Assembly: GCA_016617855.1 (NCBI GenBank)
Contig: JAECUM010016766.1
Location: 1 to 64,000 of the forward strand
Length of the DNA: 64,000 nt
From: Megalonaias nervosa
Taxonomy: Eukaryota; Mollusca; Bivalvia; Unionida; Unionidae
Reading direction: 5' to 3'
Shown: in pieces, positions 10,420 through 23,384 of the stretch
Layout: each line of letters starts with the position of its first letter
Position numbering within the stretch: the stretch's first letter is position 1
The notes under the pieces: model-generated
What the model saw: only the letters and a program-made list of their open reading frames with translations
Database searches by the model: none
Told to the model about the DNA's origin: nothing
Program-made: the position numbers and the translations under genes

Positions 10420-13296
10420 GGACTAATACTGGTACTTATTACAGAGAAGAGACTATGTTATCTTCTAATTTATTAACTTTAATATCTCATTTAAATGTGG
10501 ACATTCTCTTGTTGCGGAAAAATGTAAAGTTGTCAAAAATAGTTTATCTGTCTGGCCGGTGAATCATAAGTTTTGGCTGAACTTGTATTAGTTTGACCCC
10601 TTTTCAGAATGTATCATTAGCTGTACTCTTTTCAAGGTTGCAGTGATCCACCAAATGTTAAAATTTAAAAGTTTGTCTAAATGTGACTAATGTAATCAAA
10701 TACTGTACTAAAGCTTGTACATTTCCTCCCTTACTTCAGCTGATTTTGGTTAACACAATGAAGAAGTTTTGTGAAGTATTTCCTATGACAGTCCCATGTG
10801 GAGCTTGCACTTCTCATCATTTTCCCTCACTAGTTCTGTTGAAAGCTGCAATCTTTTCAACTTTGCCTCAGTCTAAAAGTTTTTTCCTAAGTATATTTCT
10901 TTCAATCTCAAGTTGTTAATTTCAGCTATGAGCATTTTCTTTTCCATCTATTGCAGTTGATGCGTAAAACCAAACACTTCCTGCATGTCTCCTAACATTT
11001 TATATTTCATTGGTATCTACTTCATCATTCCCCATTATTACCACAGCTGAAACATTTAAACTCATATCAATTTCCTCATTCTTCTCCTCTTTCTCTTCAT
11101 CATCAAACTTGACTTTGTTTTCAGCATTACTGCCCTCTGCCAAACCAACTCTTCTCTTCTTTGCTGAGTTATACTGATTCAGACACATGACTCCCTTTCA
11201 TGATGGGGTCCTCATATACATGATGGGGATAGAGTCCAGATGGTCTGAATCATTGGGATTTCCTAATAATATAAAAGTATATTTAAGAATATTAACTATT
11301 AAAATAACTGTTTAACTAGTTCTACACATTATAATATAATGTTCAAACTGTACCTTTAGTGAATAATTTATAAATCATCCTTTGTTTTTGTTTTTTCAAT
11401 GATATTAGTCTAAGGTGATGCATGAGATCTCCATCTTATGGGTTTGGTTATCATTATCTTCGAGATGATCGACTGTGGTGTTATTGCCCGGATCGAGTAA
11501 ACAATAAAGTAAAATATGAAATTACTTAATAGAATAACAGAGGTCTGAGCAGGGATATATAATAGAAATATACGAGACCCTGTATATAAAATATAACAGT
11601 TTAATCAATTACATAAACAAAATGAAACTAATAAGACATTTTAATGATACATTTTCTTTGCGAAATTGAATTAAAAACTTTGCAAAATTCAGTTAGCTAT
11701 TCTGTTATACTAATAGAACACATTTTGTTGTATAATTGAATGACTGATGGAACTCAAATTGAGGGCATGTCAGCATCACCTGCAGGGGTCACGCTACCAA
11801 GCGAAGTGGGCGACTAAGTCGCCTAAAATATGTAAACTTCGCCTTCTTCTGGTAGGAAAGCAAGAATGACTTCGCCCTGTGATTTCTTTTTAGAAGTACA
11901 TTGCTTAATCATGCCTCTTGAGATGCCCCTGCCTTAGGCAGGTATATTCTAGCATTGTGTTGTAGCAAAAGGTAATTTACAAGCCATCAGTAGCTAGGCC
12001 TAGTTTTGATATCAATTACGCTGACAAACAAACTCTTGCACATGCACAAGCATAGCTGATTGACCATTAACCATTTCCTGAGTAAGTTGGCAACTAGGCC
12101 CCTATATAGGCTATATCACTACCCGATTTACGCATGATGATAAAAACATCGAAACTAACACAATAGTATGTAACTAGCAGTTTGTGTTTTAAGAATAAAA
12201 TCAGTGATCTGGATGTTTTAACTGCTGCTTGTACACTATTTCGTCATAAAATTAATTTGAAACCGTAAGTGTACCAGTAGGCCTACCGGGAAAAAAATGG
12301 TCGACATCGCTCTGATGATGATGATGTTAAATTATAGTGGTGTTTGTACAGTTGTACATGTATGACATCGCTCTGCCTGGGAAGAACCAGTTTTAGATTG
12401 TCTGTTTTCGTAAATCATCGGGCAAATATATTCAGAAAAATATACAATTAATAGAAAGCAAACCCTAGGTATTATGCTATTTCAGATTTAACTTTAAAAT
12501 GCAATTATATAGGTCAGAAACGTATGAGACAATGCTATGTTGTGGAATTCGCTAGAACCATTGTAAGGTCAAAGTTGTTTTCTGACTTGACTCGTATTTG
12601 TGAAAATACAGAAAAAAGCTGTGAAGCAGATAATATTTAATCAATGCCTAAAATTAATACAAGTACTTAGACAAATAAATAAACCATAAAGTTGCAACCC
12701 TATCATGGACTGTTGTAATGAAGCTGTATAAAGCGAGTGATTACATTACGAAAACACATCCTTCTAAAAATAGATGCACTCACTTTTGTGTATCAACTCG
12801 GTTGAAAAGAAGGATTTAGTTCATATACTGACTATATATGAGCCATGCCTGTAAATTTTTGCATTTTAGTGTGCTATGTATGAATAGTTATGTTAATGTT
12901 TTATTTGCAACAATGAAATGATGACATGCGCATTTGCCCTCATGTACATGGTATAGGGATTGTGTCAAACGCATTTAGAAATCTTTGGAAGTGCCATCAT
13001 TGTGAACTTTTAAAAAGTATGTAATAAAAAATAAATACATAAATATATAAAATATTGATTTAAGAGTAGTTGATTAAGCATTTATACCAACTTTCAATTA
13101 CAATAATGTAATCTAGTTCCTCAGTTAAATTTTGTTACAATGCAGTTTGTTATTCTCTTTGAGAGTCATATGGCCAAAATAACTCAGAAAATTTTCTACT
13201 AGAAAATAAAGTATTGCATAAATCCAATGTTAAATGCAGATATGAATACTGGGAAATAGAGGGCATAATTAAAATAAGAAAACACACATTATGTCA
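10420..13296. other. No confident gene
   Basis: AT-rich and featureless apart from one weak minus-strand frame at 11,188-11,000. That frame is rich in Lys and Glu and may continue in broken form toward 10,740. It could be the coiled-coil part of a transposase fragment, but I saw no catalytic motif. Confidence 0.4.
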
Positions 13297-13317
13297 TTAT
13301 ATATATATATATGTATA

Positions 13318-13353
<36 letters not shown>
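13297..13353. repeat. (TA)n microsatellite
   Basis: An AT dinucleotide run with two G interruptions. Just downstream, 'cacttctccctgtt' occurs twice (about 13,370 and 13,391). No gene is visible from here to 15,885. Confidence 0.95.
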
Positions 13354-13356
<3 letters not shown>

Positions 13357-15832
13357 TCTTGCTTCACGTCCACTTCTCCCTGTTAAGCTGTCACTTCTCC
13401 CTGTTCTGTCCAAAAGGAGAAGTCACTTCTTCCTAAAATTCAAGTCTAGCTTGACCACTGCACATGGTCTTTTCAGAATCACTGTTGGTGATAGGTCGGC
13501 CCTGCCGTATTAATTTCCCTTCTTTCTTTCTCTCTAGCCCTTTCAGGTCACCAGCCATCTTGGTTTAGACTGTGATATTTCCTCTGTGAGTCACAGTATG
13601 AAACTATTTCTTCCTTCACATACAAAATATCATACCCAACCTAAATACGTGTCAGGTTTTTTTTTTTTTTTTTGTTCTCCTAGGATGAACCAATATTCCC
13701 ACTCTTTATGCACCAGATATATTCTATCGAAAGTCCACAGGACTAATATATGGTCAGTTTGCAACCAAACACATAAACAACCTATTAACATGAATGTATG
13801 TATTTTCTAGTTGCTATTCGCTTTTTACTGGAACCATGACATAATTAGGCCTTTTTAGATACAGCATCACATCCCACTGTGAGCTGTAAACTACCAGCAG
13901 ACTATGTCAGTTGGCACACACTGCTAATGCTAATACCCTTGATTCTCTGTTGCAGAGAATTCACAACCTAATCACAGATGAATTAATGGACTTCTTGTCT
14001 TAACTAAGTTACTTTACTAATTAGCGATTCATTTACATACATTTCCAGACACAGAAAAATCAATTCTCAGCCTAAATGACACAAATCATGTAAGACAGAT
14101 AATTTACATCTCAAAATTCACATTTGAAGAAATGCATGAAATTCCTATGATGCATGATTTCGACTTCTGTTCCAGATAAAACCACTAAATCCGAACTCAT
14201 TCATATAATACACGAGTCATAACACTTGAGACAAAATGCATGCAAATAATTAACTTCTGGAAAGAAGTAAAACAATTTATGAATATACAATAAATATATT
14301 CAACAAATAATTACAAAGTTACATCATTGAATATATATTGTATGCAATTGTGACTAACGTGCTTTATTCAACTCTCACCTTTGTAAGTAGTCGAATCTTC
14401 CTCCCTACGTGTTTCTCACTTCAGATGCATTCTTAGACAATTTAACTAATTCTTGGAGCTATATTCTACCTCACCACAGAAACCTAGACTGATTAATTTC
14501 ATGGGGGAATTTATTAAAAGCCTGAATTCTCTCTGGGAACACAGATCCCTTCATTTAGCTTAGACAATCAGAGTTACTTTAAGTGCCGAAAATTACATCA
14601 CTCCCATCGAATTTAGAATAATCCTCTCTAGTCTGCCTTTACTAATAACTATTCTAGAAATTATCATTTATGACACCTGTTTCAAATGGCAAAGACATCC
14701 TAATATTTTTCCGGTTAGTCTCAACTCCTGTCATTTACTGCAGTGATGGCACTGGCATTAATAAAGTTGTCTCCCAAAAAAAACCACCAACCTCAATATT
14801 TTGTCACTAATTTTCAAAAAGGTCCCCATCTTCATAAAACAGTACTACCCATTTATCTTGATATCCCTGTTACCAAGGTAATATTGTCGAATTTAAGAGG
14901 ATGTAGAGATAAGTGAGTAGGGCTGCAAAATCAAATTTCGCATACATGTGAATTTTGTAAGAGGTGACCTAACATCAGCGAGTAGGATTTACACTGAGAG
15001 AAAATAAGCAATTGAAATTTTGATTAATTAAAGACAAAAATAATCTGAAATACACGTGTGGATTGACAACTTACAGTTGTGTAGAAGAATCCATAATGTG
15101 TAAAGTACTGTACATGTATATGAAAAATCCATAAATTTGAGTATGTTAGAAAATTTATTTATAATTTACATCAGGTTAGAAAATGCAAAAAACTCATTTG
15201 TAAAAAAAATTTTTGTTGTAGTTTGATCTGTCTCACTATCAAAAGACACATGTCACTAACAATTCAATGAGATATTTATAGTTGCCAGTAGCACATGGCT
15301 TTATATTTGTTTACATGCCACATGTGTATGGCCTAGATTTTGGTCAGCTGGAGACAGTTTACATGTTGCAGAAGATACCAAGGGGATGAGACTGTTAATA
15401 GGTAAAATGAAAACACCTGAACAAAATAAAAAGTTTAACAAACATCATTGCGACCAAATGAATATAGTTTCAAAAGATTTGAAGTTGAATTTGCATGCTA
15501 TGCTGCCTGTGGTAGCGATCATAAGCCTAAACATTTTTCCTGCAAAGAGAAACTTTCACAGCACAATAAAAGTTTTCAAAACACTCTGGAAAAGGCAACA
15601 ATTGATTAGATTCCATTGCTTTTATTTAAGTTTGGTGCTGATTTCCTTTTGAAGAATGGTGCTGTGTTTTTATTGAAAACTGTACTCTCTTTGCTTTGAT
15701 GAAGGATGCATGATTTATTGAATTCGCTGATAAATTGACCAAACAAATGCCGGTTTGTTATTGTGGCATTAACATCAAATAAATGTAGTAGATCTTTGAT
15801 TGAAACTGATTTTTTTTGTTTCATTGGCTTAT

Positions 15833-15866
15833 TGTGTGTGTGCATGTGTGTGTGTGTGTGTGTGTT
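15833..15866. repeat. (TG)n microsatellite
   Basis: A TG run with one CA interruption directly beside the 3' end of the minus-strand SINE. It reads as (CA)n on the SINE strand and is probably the remains of its tail. Confidence 0.9.
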
Positions 15867-15885
15867 TGATTTCTAACTTCACTTT

Positions 15886-16172
15886 AAAAAATTTTTAGTC
15901 ATATCGCTACGATGTCTGCAGTGTGACAGTTTATAGTGATGTCCAGTACTGGGGAATCATGCTGCAGACATGTAGCATCATGTCCCACCCAGTTATATTA
16001 TCCAAACCAGGCCAACCAGTCCTAACATTAAGTGCTTAATGCTGAGCACCAAGGGAGACAGCTGCTAGTACCATCTTTACAAGTCTTTGGTATGACTCGG
16101 CCCTGGTTAGAACCCTGACCTTCCGCATCTGCGGCGGATGGTCTAACCTCTAGGTCATCAGAGCGGTCTCAT
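15886..16172 (-). mobile_element. SINE family A, full-length copy
   Basis: On the minus strand a tRNA-like head comes first, with a box A-like 'gatgacctagaggttagacc' and a box B-like 'gggttctaacc'. The body follows: 'ggactggttggcctggt', then 'gtgggacatgatgctacatg', then 'tcacactgcagacatcgtag'. Three other copies in the window share the body (27,222, 36,890 and 41,272, all plus strand). tRNA-derived SINEs are transcribed by RNA polymerase III and moved by a partner LINE. I cannot assign it to a named family from sequence alone. Confidence 0.75.
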
Positions 16173-19052
16173 TGGCTTAGTATTTATACAGAACAATCAG
16201 TGTTATAAAGGTAATCGGTTTTCTTAGTAGTTTCAGCAAAACTTATTTTGGGGTACGTTGAAACGAAAGCTCACTTGGTCGATTGCGGATTTTCCTGTTC
16301 CTGTCTTTGGAGGTCAATCGATTGTAGTTAATCTGGTAACATGACTGAGTGTTTCATAGTTTACAGTACCAAGGCCAGGTGTCTGCATAATTGGATTATG
16401 ATGTAAAAACTTGCTATTAAGATGTGTTTGTCAATTTGAACAAATGATTTATGTAACATTAGATAGCTTCCAGTGCATTTTGCATCAAAGTTTGTGGCTT
16501 CCTGTCGTAGTGCCTTTGAATTTCTCCTCCCCAAAATCCAACATTGTATATACAAGTTTAAACAGCCCAAAAATGTTGCAAAATAAATCACTAAATACTA
16601 TATTTTATTACCAATAAGTACAAATATCACAATTTGTGACATTGGCAGAGCCCAGCACCATCCCTGGCTATTGACCTTGCATTTACATCGCTTTATGTTT
16701 GTCTCCGAATGTTGATCGAGCGGGTCCTAATTAAAATCCACTCATGCTTCCAAACAGGAGAGGTCAACTGTTGCTAGCTACCAAATTTATTACGAGACTA
16801 GCCCATACATCAGTCTTTATTGTTACATGTCATGCTGACCACAGCAGAATTTACTATGAAGTTATCTCTACGCTATATTACATCATTTCAATAAATAACA
16901 TACAGTGATTTCCCACCGCATTAATAAAGGGTATTTCACATGAATATAAACCATAAACACACACTGTTCTCTCTTGCCATTCAAGTTTAATTGAGTGGAC
17001 ACAATAGTGCTGAATACATATGTAGAAATATTTTCCCATTGGAATCCATTCTGATCCATCATGACTCTGGTGGCCACACAAACATATCCAGTGAGCCGTT
17101 CTATCTTGGTCCTTTTCTACATCAGGAAACTTGAAAAACATTGAATATGATAGTTTCTGCCTCCACCAACTCTGCAAATCTCTGGCTTATTTTAAAATTT
17201 TGTATAAATCCCTCCCACATCATACTCAGGTCACCTGAGACAATGGCAATTGCTTTATCCTCAGTGAAAATATCCAGATGTTAAAAAGTGCCTGTCATTG
17301 CAATAGTCATGTGATATAAAAAGCATTGTTGACACATTCTGTATTCATGATAAATCTGACTTTCCCCAAGTTGCCTTGACAGTGACAGGTTTCTATTCAT
17401 TAACTAGATAGATGGAGAGACAGACAGGAATATGAAAACATTTCATAGTGTTCATTTTGGGGATCATCATAATTGGGACTATAAATTGTGTCATGATTAT
17501 TATTATTTCAAAAGTACATGGAAAATCATCTGAACAGGTCACTTCCTTGCTCTAGACAATTCATGACTATTATAGTCACGTGATCAACAGTAGCTGCTGA
17601 TTAAGGGAGTGTGATATTGCCAGAAATTAGATATGTATGCTCTGAATAAGGGAAAATTCTAAGAATCATGGAAAATCATGATAATATCTTCATCATAAAA
17701 TGCTGCTTGTGGCCAGTACATGCCATTTTACCTTTCTTTAGGAACTACTATCATAGTAGTTCAGAACTTACCAGAATATATTTTATTTGCAAGCAGTATG
17801 AGCAGAAAACAGATCATGTTCGCTTTAACCAAGTTTCATGCAAAATCCACTTCTCTGTGCGAATAATAGATTATTCATAAGACTAGTACTGTATAATTGG
17901 CATTTAAATTTCACAACGTTGAGGCTCCATATTGCTGTACACTGCATCCAGATCTGTACACAGAATGGTATGGAATTATTTTTTATTATAAGTTGTTTTG
18001 TAACACACTCATTGCTAATTTATGCTGCAGGATAAGTAACTAAACAAAATGGGTCATTACTGTCACTATCATTTTTAGCTATTTCTTCACAATCTTAGTA
18101 CCATCTCAATCACGCATGTACTCATTTATGTATTACAAATAGCCTTTTAGTATGACAAGAATAAGAGACTGTTGTAGCATCTCCCCTTCCCCCAACCATT
18201 AGAAATTGGTCATTTTATTTATTGGTGGGATATAAGACACTGTAATATATGTAAAGTTTTATAAATCCATGTTCATTTAGGATGGAGCATCAGTCTTAAT
18301 TACTCCTGAATTGCCTGTGGCAAATTTCCTTTGGAGAGTGTTCTGTGCATTACAAATAGAATGCATCATAGATCATTGTGTGTTAGGGTCTTACCAGTAC
18401 TACTGTTTACACCTTATCAGCCAATGACATCAAACCCATTCAGAATCAGAAGCAATATGAACTGGATAACAGGTCACTGGTGTCACATTTCGATGGACAT
18501 AACTGAGTGAAGGTTAGATTGTAGTGTTATTAACTCTTTGACATTTATGATAATTTGATGAATATGGATTGACTTAACTGGATAAACTTTTGCTGAAATA
18601 TCAGCATTTATTTGATTCCCCATTAACAGACACATGATTCTACCAGCAGTAGTAACAAATACAGTTATAAAGGCCATCTGCTACAGACACTGTTCTATAC
18701 TTGATTTTTACTAATATTATTAATTAAGACCACAAAATCAGTGTATACTCATTTTGCAGGAACCAGTGGAACCAATCTACTGGAGACTGGTGACCTTACA
18801 TTGGTGCAAAAATGTGTGGATAAAAATCAAAATTGTGAAGGCAAACATGTGTACACAATAAGCTGTTAAATGATTACCTTGCTGTTGTAATTTGGAAAGT
18901 TTAAGGCCAATGCGACAAGTTTTATGAGGGAGCTATAAGTAATACAAGGATGAAAGGTGGTTATGACTTTCAGATCTTTCGATAAAATTTGGCTGACATA
19001 AAAAGGAGAGATTGACCAATCAATTACTTCTACAGTAACACTATAGAAGGTA
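16173..19052. other. No gene recognised
   Basis: About 2.9 kb of AT-rich sequence. The longest frame (minus, 17,177-16,878, 99 codons) shows no domain, no clear coding bias and no homologous reading elsewhere in the window. Confidence 0.5.
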
Positions 19053-20597
19053 CACCACTCCCTCGATAACTCGTGCCCTGGTAACTCGCAAACCCACTTG
19101 TAATGCGGGGTGAGGCATGGATCCCATTTTTTTAAACAGAAAATACAAAAAAAAAATTATCCCCTATTTCTTGAAACTAGAACAAAATCGCAATCAAAAT
19201 TGGTAAATTAAACGTTGATATATCTCTCGTTTTATAGTCAAAAATGGTAAATAGGACCTTGAAATTATAATCAACAATTTTGAAATTATCAACTTTTAAT
19301 AAGAAGTCATATAAGTGGTAGCATTTTCATTCCAAATAACATTCTTAGTACACGGTAGTTAAAGATATTCAAGGAAATTTTGATCAATGAAAATGTCACT
19401 TAAGCCTAGTGTAGGCAGTACATTAATACTTAAATACCAAATAAATAATTTTTGTTAAGTGAAATTTGTGTTTTAATTCTATTATTTTAGTTCCTCTTAA
19501 GTGTGCTCATAAATGATAAATGTAATGTGTATTTAAACGTAAAATGTGTCAATCTACTGTAACAGCTATGACCGCAAGCATTTCTCTGAGAACCAAATTA
19601 AGTGACGACTGTGTTTTGATAACTGACTTGCGGAAGAATTTGTTGTAGTGTTGCACTGAATTAAAAGCTAGCTTCCTTGTATTATCACGTTAATTATGTC
19701 TTTTGAATACAATGAAGAGGTGGATTAAAAGAAAAATTAAAAGGCACTCAAATCATACAAACTTAAAATCAAGCAGCCCTGGTCATATGTGGATCAATTG
19801 AACACTGTTAAAAATGTTATTGTGCAACAGAAACTACCTCAAATTTACTGACTAATGCATAACTGTGATCAAAGATAGCAAGGCACCCAAGCTAAAAGAA
19901 TACTTCATAAAATAAAGAGCTTAGTTTCAGAGATATGGACCTTTTTGTGGGCAAGCGAGTTTCAAGGAGTTCCTCAACTGGCACAAAGAGATATCCTCAA
20001 GGATGATAAGAAGTTTCACTGTTACTTCCAATGAAATCACAACATCAATAATGTACTAATTGAGCAAATCAAAAATTGAGTTTTGACATAGATGATTGTC
20101 TCACAAAACAAATGTCGCCTGTTTTTGAAAGAAAGGGAATCTTGTTTGGTGTTGTATCAACAGTTAGTCTAGTTCTTTGCTAACAGACTCCCGATTTTGC
20201 AAGATTTTACTAAATACCACTCCAGGAACCAGGCTAATCAACAATCCAAAAAGTAGTGACATAATACACAGATGTTTTCGCGTATACATGATGGTTGTTG
20301 AAACCAGTTGGAATGACTTTTCACATGTTGGACATTTTGATAATAAATGTTTTTTATACAGAATAACGAATGACTGCATTAGAAAAAGCACGTTATTAAC
20401 AATTATTATCAACATGATTGTAAAATGAGGATTCAGTCATTAAACAGCCCAGTCACCTAACCCCCCACCTCACAGTTTTCTTGATGTTTAAGCGGATTCG
20501 TTCAATATTTGGGGGTGCCTCGGTTACTCCCGCCCTTGCTTATAGTGTGGTCAATGTTTGTGGACCCCATTGTGCACGAGTTATCGAGGGAGTGGTG
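19053..20597. mobile_element. pogo/Tigger-like Tc1-mariner element, decayed
   Basis: Terminal inverted repeats caccactccctcgataact (19,053) and agttatcgagggagtggtg (ending 20,597) match over about 24 bp. Both ends are flanked by TA (19,051-52 and 20,598-99), the classic Tc1/mariner target. The 'ctcgataactcg' terminus resembles pogo/Tigger elements. The 1.5-kb interior could once have coded for transposase, but all frames are broken (about 19,720-20,100 looks faintly protein-like). Transposase function is lost. Confidence 0.75.
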
Positions 20598-20599
20598 TA

Positions 20600-23380
20600 T
20601 TTTGAATGTTTTCATTGTTTAATTGTTATTGTATTGTTCAAGATGTTTTGAGAGGAATTTTTAAGGGCAATTTATGTGTTTTAGTTCAATTTATGTCAGA
20701 ATGCTGAAACATAAAATTTCTCCCATTGCTACAAAAAACTTGGAACCAGAAAAATATTGAGAGCCTGTTAAATGTGAAACTTAATTACAGTCAGTGTCAT
20801 CAGTGTTAAACAGTCATTGCTCTTGTGAAGGAAACTAAACGTAGTTATGGAGCTTATAATAAAGCAATAAATATATATAAAAATATTGCAATGAAATACG
20901 AGATATACATCTTTTCCTCTTTCATTGAATTGTACATAACTGGGTTGTATTAATCACAATTGCTGAAGGAAGTATGTTTCCTTTCCTGACTCAGCCTCAG
21001 AAATGACTTGTCATTGATGATCTATTCTGACCATCAGACTCAAAAGAAAAGGAAAGTAACATTCTGAGGAGGTGGATAATAAATCTACGAATGTTGTAAG
21101 ATATCTTCAGCATTAGTTTGCTTCACAAATAAGGAACAATCCCAACTGTGGGCACATGACTCAAAATTGAATTACTATTGAGATTTTAGTTTTTACTCTC
21201 AAGATTTTCAGTTCTGACTCATGAGATTTTGGTATCATGGGTAAATGACTTCAGTTTTTAAATCTAGTGAGCACCCTGTATGTACATCATCAGAAAATTT
21301 ATACTTTAGAAAAAAAGGTGAACTGTCCAAGAACCATATTCCCTAAATATATGCCTTTCCTGTCTTGTGGTACTATTGTGACTGATTGAGGTCAGTCCTA
21401 GTGGGATTTAGAATCAACCTGATTCTCCCCTGAAGATCACTACCATTACCTTTATTCACCCTTCCATGGTAATATTAATTTATAATCTTATTAAAAAGTA
21501 ATAATTGAATTCAAAATTTCATTTGTATTCCAAACAGGAAGTTTCCAACACAAAAATATATTGGAATTGAAATCATGCAAAGGATTACTTCACAAGATAT
21601 TGTATATTCAACATATTTGTGAAGGAATGAAAAAATAATTTTGAAAATAGGATATATATGTAGGCAATACAATTATAGCCTTCAAACATTTGACGTTTTG
21701 CCCAAAATATATCTATGTTTATTTTATTCACATCATGTTGAATAATGTACATGTGGAATATGTAATACATCCCAACTACATTTTAATTTCAGGTATTACA
21801 TAACCATTTACTTTTTTGGACAAACATGAAAAAGAAATTCAGGGAAGTTACCTGAGGAAATCAAGAAGTTATTCTTGTGCCTCAAGCAGGTAAGTAGTCA
21901 TAATTAAAATTTACTGTAAAATTAATTTATAAGTTTTTTGATCTACATCTAGATCATGTATTAGGTTTTTATACATTTACTAAATAGTTCTTTGCACAGA
22001 TGTACCTGTATGGTATTCTGTAGACTTACTGCGGTCCAGTGACCTGCATAATTTACTCTTTATGGTTTCTCGAACCAAATTCAACCATTTCACCAATTTC
22101 CTACAATTTCGAAATGCTACAAAGCCTTTAAAAATGCTCAATTTGCCTTCACCTGGTTCCAAACAATTTCTCTTCAGTAAATTTCATTGAGCATTATTTT
22201 CTTTATTATTTGGGTCCAAAGCTTCACCCCATTCAATTAATAAATTCAGACTTCTCCAAATAAGTGATGAAAGGGCAATTATAGTATTCAGCTTCATGGA
22301 GGATCTCTATCATATTTTGCCTGCCTCTGGGCATTAAGGCTTTAGGCATACTGTCAAACCATTTTATGGTGGGAATTTAATAGGAACCGCATGGCGGTTA
22401 GATCAGAGTAAAAAAGTCAGACCACCAGTAATACTGGCCATCCTGTATAGCCTATCTTGTGCTAAAAATTGGCATTAAGCCCAAAACAAAAGGTAATTCT
22501 TTTTATCATTCTGGGTACTTTCTGATGTTTCTTTTTATTTGTCTACATTCGCTTTACCTTCAGATGTTTCATCCTTCTCACCTGTTTCTTTTCTCAACAA
22601 TTCATTACTTCTTCCAGTACTATTTCATCTCATCAACTCAAGGATTTATTTCATTATTTGATGGTTTTCTAACTCTTACTGATACAGTTTTTTCTGGTCT
22701 TTTTGTATGGAATCTGGATCCGTTATTGCGATTACTGAAAGAATGTCCAGATGAGCTAGACCATTTGTTGATGAACTCAAGTTAGACCATGTATTATATG
22801 GAGTAGAGAAAACGGATAATTTTGTCCCCTTAATGATTGTTCCTTTGCTGTCTGCTTGATGGTAAGGAAGGTAGGATCACAATAGTGGTGGCAGTTCACT
22901 GCTTCTTATTTGAAGTTATGAAAGACTCAAGTCTCCTCATTGATGGACTAGGAGCCACATTAGATCTCTCTCTCTCACACATTTATCACATTATTTCAAC
23001 AACTGTTGTAATAATCTGGATCAACTATTCTTCAGCCTCCAGATTTCTTTTCCTAGACAGGTGAACAAACTGCTCCAAAGCTTCCCATCTTGCTTTACAG
23101 GTGTGGGGGTTGGCATTTCTCTGCAAATCATAAAAGTTGGACATTGATATACACGATTTTACAATACTTAACTTTTTTATGACTTTTATGATTTATTGTC
23201 TCAACAGAAGACAGAAGTAGGTTAAAATGTCAATATCACCTCTGAGAAGTTGTAGGTCTGAAAGCAATTCTTTTTTCACATTAGTTAGTAATATTGAACT
23301 AAAGGGAAGTAACCTCCCATAAAAAGATTTTAGTTTGTAATGATGTACAATCTTTCTGACTTTCAGATTGCTGCTTCTCA
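20600..23380. other. No gene recognised
   Basis: Intergenic AT-rich DNA. The region from about 22,450 lies downstream of the gypsy integrase and may include the decayed 3' end of that element, but no LTR is evident. The plus frame at 22,459-22,785 shows no domain. Confidence 0.4.
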
Positions 23381-23384
23381 CGGT

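Noticed and set aside
11000..11188. Transposase coiled-coil fragment on the minus strand
   Set aside because: K/E-rich composition and a weak continuation toward 10,740 suggested a transposase N-terminus, but no catalytic or helix-turn-helix motif could be confirmed.
16878..17177. 99-codon minus-strand frame
   Set aside because: No domain, odd Cys/Trp-rich composition, and broken surroundings. Most likely chance.
22459..22785. 108-codon plus-strand frame
   Set aside because: Phe/Leu/Ser-rich reading of T-rich DNA; no family or neighbouring support.
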